Assembly (NCBI GenBank): GCA_016710465.1
Contig: JADJVS010000016.1
Location: 620,001 to 684,000 of the forward strand
Origin: Sulfuritalea sp.
GTDB taxonomy: Bacteria; Pseudomonadota; Gammaproteobacteria; Burkholderiales; Rhodocyclaceae
Reading direction: 5' to 3'
Length of the DNA: 64,000 nt
Position numbers and translations under genes: made by a program. Shown here piece by piece: positions 47,101 through 53,100 of the stretch (its first letter is position 1; every line of letters starts with the position of its first letter). The notes under the pieces were generated by a model that was not told the DNA's origin, did not search any database, and saw only the letters and a list, made by a program, of their open reading frames with translations.

Positions 47101-50100
47101 TGCGGCTCACCGTGCTGCTGTCCAGATACACGTCCTCGTCGGGCGCGGCGACGCTCACCGTGCCGCTGGTGCTGCCGCTGGCGATGGTGATGACGCTGCC
47201 GCCGGTGATGGTCACCAGCACGTCGCCGTGCGCCGTGGCGCCCAGGCTCGCGGTGTAGGTGATGTTGCCGCCCTCGGCGATCGTCGGGTCGGCCGTCAGG
47301 CTCACCGTGGTGGTGCCGATGGTGTCGGTGATGCTGGTGCTCGCCGCCACCGTCGAGGCCGCCAGGCTCTCGAAGTTGCCGCCCGTGGCGCCGGTGATGC
47401 TGCGGCTCACCGTGCTGCTGTCCAGATACACGTCCTCGTCGGGCGCGGCGACGCTCACCGTGCCGCTGGTGCTGCCGCTGGCGATGGTGATGACGCTGCC
47501 GCCGGTGATGGTCACCAGCACGTCGCCGTGCGCCGTGGCGCCCAGGCTCGCGGTGTAGGTGATGTTGCCGCCCTCGGCGATCGTCGGGTCGGCCGTCAGG
47601 CTCACCGTGGTGGTGCCGATGGTGTCGGTGATGCTGGTGCTCGCCGCCACCGTCGAGGCCGCCAGGCTCTCGAAGTTGCCGCCCGTGGCGCCGGTGATGC
47701 TGCGGCTCACCGTGCTGCTGTCCAGATACACGTCCTCGTCGGGCGCGGCGACGCTCACCGTGCCGCTGGTGCTGCCGCTGGCGATGGTGATGACGCTGCC
47801 GCCGGTGATGGTCACCAGCACGTCGCCGTGCGCCGTGGCGCCCAGGCTCGCGGTGTAGGTGATGTTGCCGCCCTCGGCGATCGTCGGGTCGGCCGTCAGG
47901 CTCACCGTGGTGGTGCCGATGGTGTCGGTGATGCTGGTGCTCGCCGCCACCGTCGAGGCCGCCAGGCTCTCGAAGTTGCCGCCCGTGGCGCCGGTGATGC
48001 TGCGGCTCACCGTGCTGCTGTCCAGATACACGTCCTCGTCGGGCGCGGCGACGCTCACCGTGCCGCTGGTGCTGCCGCTGGCGATGGTGATGACGCTGCC
48101 GCCGGTGATGGTCACCAGCACGTCGCCGTGCGCCGTGGCGCCCAGGCTCGCGGTGTAGGTGATGTTGCCGCCCTCGGCGATCGTCGGGTCGGCCGTCAGG
48201 CTCACCGTGGTGGTGCCGATGGTGTCGGTGATGCTGGTGCTCGCCGCCACCGTCGAGGCCGCCAGGCTCTCGAAGTTGCCGCCCGTGGCGCCGGTGATGC
48301 TGCGGCTCACCGTGCTGCTGTCCAGATACACGTCCTCGTCGGGCGCGGCGACGCTCACCGTGCCGCTGGTGCTGCCGCTGGCGATGGTGATGACGCTGCC
48401 GCCGGTGATGGTCACCAGCACGTCGCCGTGCGCCGTGGCGCCCAGGCTCGCGGTGTAGGTGATGTTGCCGCCCTCGGCGATCGTCGGGTCGGCCGTCAGG
48501 CTCACCGTGGTGGTGCCGATGGTGTCGGTGATGCTGGTGCTCGCCGCCACCGTCGAGGCCGCCAGGCTCTCGAAGTTGCCGCCCGTGGCGCCGGTGATGC
48601 TGCGGCTCACCGTGCTGCTGTCCAGATACACGTCCTCGTCGGGCGCGGCGACGCTCACCGTGCCGCTGGTGCTGCCGCTGGCGATGGTGATGACGCTGCC
48701 GCCGGTGATGGTCACCAGCACGTCGCCGTGCGCCGTGGCGCCCAGGCTCGCGGTGTAGGTGATGTTGCCGCCCTCGGCGATCGTCGGGTCGGCCGTCAGG
48801 CTCACCGTGGTGGTGCCGATGGTGTCGGTGATGCTGGTGCTCGCCGCCACCGTCGAGGCCGCCAGGCTCTCGAAGTTGCCGCCCGTGGCGCCGGTGATGC
48901 TGCGGCTCACCGTGCTGCTGTCCAGATACACGTCCTCGTCGGGCGCGGCGACGCTCACCGTGCCGCTGGTGCTGCCGCTGGCGATGGTGATGACGCTGCC
49001 GCCGGTGATGGTCACCAGCACGTCGCCGTGCGCCGTGGCGCCCAGGCTCGCGGTGTAGGTGATGTTGCCGCCCTCGGCGATCGTCGGGTCGGCCGTCAGG
49101 CTCACCGTGGTGGTGCCGATGGTGTCGGTGATGCTGGTGCTCGCCGCCACCGTCGAGGCCGCCAGGCTCTCGAAGTTGCCGCCCGTGGCGCCGGTGATGC
49201 TGCGGCTCACCGTGCTGCTGTCCAGATACACGTCCTCGTCGGGCGCGGCGACGCTCACCGTGCCGCTGGTGCTGCCGCTGGCGATGGTGATGACGCTGCC
49301 GCCGGTGATGGTCACCAGCACGTCGCCGTGCGCCGTGGCGCCCAGGCTCGCGGTGTAGGTGATGTTGCCGCCCTCGGCGATCGTCGGGTCGGCCGTCAGG
49401 CTCACCGTGGTGGTGCCGATGGTGTCGGTGATGCTGGTGCTCGCCGCCACCGTCGAGGCCGCCAGGCTCTCGAAGTTGCCGCCCGTGGCGCCGGTGATGC
49501 TGCGGCTCACCGTGCTGCTGTCCAGATACACGTCCTCGTCGGGCGCGGCGACGCTCACCGTGCCGCTGGTGCTGCCGCTGGCGATGGTGATGACGCTGCC
49601 GCCGGTGATGGTCACCAGCACGTCGCCGTGCGCCGTGGCGCCCAGGCTCGCGGTGTAGGTGATGTTGCCGCCCTCGGCGATCGTCGGGTCGGCCGTCAGG
49701 CTCACCGTGGTGGTGCCGATGGTGTCGGTGATGCTGGTGCTCGCCGCCACCGTCGAGGCCGCCAGGCTCTCGAAGTTGCCGCCCGTGGCGCCGGTGATGC
49801 TGCGGCTCACCGTGCTGCTGTCCAGATACACGTCCTCGTCGGGCGCGGCGACGCTCACCGTGCCGCTGGTGCTGCCGCTGGCGATGGTGATGACGCTGCC
49901 GCCGGTGATGGTCACCAGCACGTCGCCGTGCGCCGTGGCGCCCAGGCTCGCGGTGTAGGTGATGTTGCCGCCCTCGGCGATCGTCGGGTCGGCCGTCAGG
50001 CTCACCGTGGTGGTGCCGATGGTGTCGGTGATGCTGGTGCTCGCCGCCACCGTCGAGGCCGCCAGGCTCTCGAAGTTGCCGCCCGTGGCGCCGGTGATGC

Positions 50101-53100
50101 TGCGGCTCACCGTGCTGCTGTCCAGATACACGTCCTCGTCGGGCGCGGCGACGCTCACCGTGCCGCTGGTGCTGCCGCTGGCGATGGTGATGACGCTGCC
50201 GCCGGTGATGGTCACCAGCACGTCGCCGTGCGCCGTGGCGCCCAGGCTCGCGGTGTAGGTGATGTTGCCGCCCTCGGCGATCGTCGGGTCGGCCGTCAGG
50301 CTCACCGTGGTGGTGCCGATGGTGTCGGTGATGCTGGTGCTCGCCGCCACCGTCGAGGCCGCCAGGCTCTCGAAGTTGCCGCCCGTGGCGCCGGTGATGC
50401 TGCGGCTCACCGTGCTGCTGTCCAGATACACGTCCTCGTCGGGCGCGGCGACGCTCACCGTGCCGCTGGTGCTGCCGCTGGCGATGGTGATGACGCTGCC
50501 GCCGGTGATGGTCACCAGCACGTCGCCGTGCGCCGTGGCGCCCAGGCTCGCGGTGTAGGTGATGTTGCCGCCCTCGGCGATCGTCGGGTCGGCCGTCAGG
50601 CTCACCGTGGTGGTGCCGATGGTGTCGGTGATGCTGGTGCTCGCCGCCACCGTCGAGGCCGCCAGGCTCTCGAAGTTGCCGCCCGTGGCGCCGGTGATGC
50701 TGCGGCTCACCGTGCTGCTGTCCAGATACACGTCCTCGTCGGGCGCGGCGACGCTCACCGTGCCGCTGGTGCTGCCGCTGGCGATGGTGATGACGCTGCC
50801 GCCGGTGATGGTCACCAGCACGTCGCCGTGCGCCGTGGCGCCCAGGCTCGCGGTGTAGGTGATGTTGCCGCCCTCGGCGATCGTCGGGTCGGCCGTCAGG
50901 CTCACCGTGGTGGTGCCGATGGTGTCGGTGATGCTGGTGCTCGCCGCCACCGTCGAGGCCGCCAGGCTCTCGAAGTTGCCGCCCGTGGCGCCGGTGATGC
51001 TGCGGCTCACCGTGCTGCTGTCCAGATACACGTCCTCGTCGGGCGCGGCGACGCTCACCGTGCCGCTGGTGCTGCCGCTGGCGATGGTGATGACGCTGCC
51101 GCCGGTGATGGTCACCAGCACGTCGCCGTGCGCCGTGGCGCCCAGGCTCGCGGTGTAGGTGATGTTGCCGCCCTCGGCGATCGTCGGGTCGGCCGTCAGG
51201 CTCACCGTGGTGGTGCCGATGGTGTCGGTGATGCTGGTGCTCGCCGCCACCGTCGAGGCCGCCAGGCTCTCGAAGTTGCCGCCCGTGGCGCCGGTGATGC
51301 TGCGGCTCACCGTGCTGCTGTCCAGATACACGTCCTCGTCGGGCGCGGCGACGCTCACCGTGCCGCTGGTGCTGCCGCTGGCGATGGTGATGACGCTGCC
51401 GCCGGTGATGGTCACCAGCACGTCGCCGTGCGCCGTGGCGCCCAGGCTCGCGGTGTAGGTGATGTTGCCGCCCTCGGCGATCGTCGGGTCGGCCGTCAGG
51501 CTCACCGTGGTGGTGCCGATGGTGTCGGTGATGCTGGTGCTCGCCGCCACCGTCGAGGCCGCCAGGCTCTCGAAGTTGCCGCCCGTGGCGCCGGTGATGC
51601 TGCGGCTCACCGTGCTGCTGTCCAGATACACGTCCTCGTCGGGCGCGGCGACGCTCACCGTGCCGCTGGTGCTGCCGCTGGCGATGGTGATGACGCTGCC
51701 GCCGGTGATGGTCACCAGCACGTCGCCGTGCGCCGTGGCGCCCAGGCTCGCGGTGTAGGTGATGTTGCCGCCCTCGGCGATCGTCGGGTCGGCCGTCAGG
51801 CTCACCGTGGTGGTGCCGATGGTGTCGGTGATGCTGGTGCTCGCCGCCACCGTCGAGGCCGCCAGGCTCTCGAAGTTGCCGCCCGTGGCGCCGGTGATGC
51901 TGCGGCTCACCGTGCTGCTGTCCAGATACACGTCCTCGTCGGGCGCGGCGACGCTCACCGTGCCGCTGGTGCTGCCGCTGGCGATGGTGATGACGCTGCC
52001 GCCGGTGATGGTCACCAGCACGTCGCCGTGCGCCGTGGCGCCCAGGCTCGCGGTGTAGGTGATGTTGCCGCCCTCGGCGATCGTCGGGTCGGCCGTCAGG
52101 CTCACCGTGGTGGTGCCGATGGTGTCGGTGATGCTGGTGCTCGCCGCCACCGTCGAGGCCGCCAGGCTCTCGAAGTTGCCGCCCGTGGCGCCGGTGATGC
52201 TGCGGCTCACCGTGCTGCTGTCCAGATACACGTCCTCGTCGGGCGCGGCGACGCTCACCGTGCCGCTGGTGCTGCCGCTGGCGATGGTGATGACGCTGCC
52301 GCCGGTGATGGTCACCAGCACGTCGCCGTGCGCCGTGGCGCCCAGGCTCGCGGTGTAGGTGATGTTGCCGCCCTCGGCGATCGTCGGGTCGGCCGTCAGG
52401 CTCACCGTGGTGGTGCCGATGGTGTCGGTGATGCTGGTGCTCGCCGCCACCGTCGAGGCCGCCAGGCTCTCGAAGTTGCCGCCCGTGGCGCCGGTGATGC
52501 TGCGGCTCACCGTGCTGCTGTCCAGATACACGTCCTCGTCGGGCGCGGCGACGCTCACCGTGCCGCTGGTGCTGCCGCTGGCGATGGTGATGACGCTGCC
52601 GCCGGTGATGGTCACCAGCACGTCGCCGTGCGCCGTGGCGCCCAGGCTCGCGGTGTAGGTGATGTTGCCGCCCTCGGCGATCGTCGGGTCGGCCGTCAGG
52701 CTCACCGTGGTGGTGCCGATGGTGTCGGTGATGCTGGTGCTCGCCGCCACCGTCGAGGCCGCCAGGCTCTCGAAGTTGCCGCCCGTGGCGCCGGTGATGC
52801 TGCGGCTCACCGTGCTGCTGTCCAGATACACGTCCTCGTCGGGCGCGGCGACGCTCACCGTGCCGCTGGTGCTGCCGCTGGCGATGGTGATGACGCTGCC
52901 GCCGGTGATGGTCACCAGCACGTCGCCGTGCGCCGTGGCGCCCAGGCTCGCGGTGTAGGTGATGTTGCCGCCCTCGGCGATCGTCGGGTCGGCCGTCAGG
53001 CTCACCGTGGTGGTGCCGATGGTGTCGGTGATGCTGGTGCTCGCCGCCACCGTCGAGGCCGCCAGGCTCTCGAAGTTGCCGCCCGTGGCGCCGGTGATGC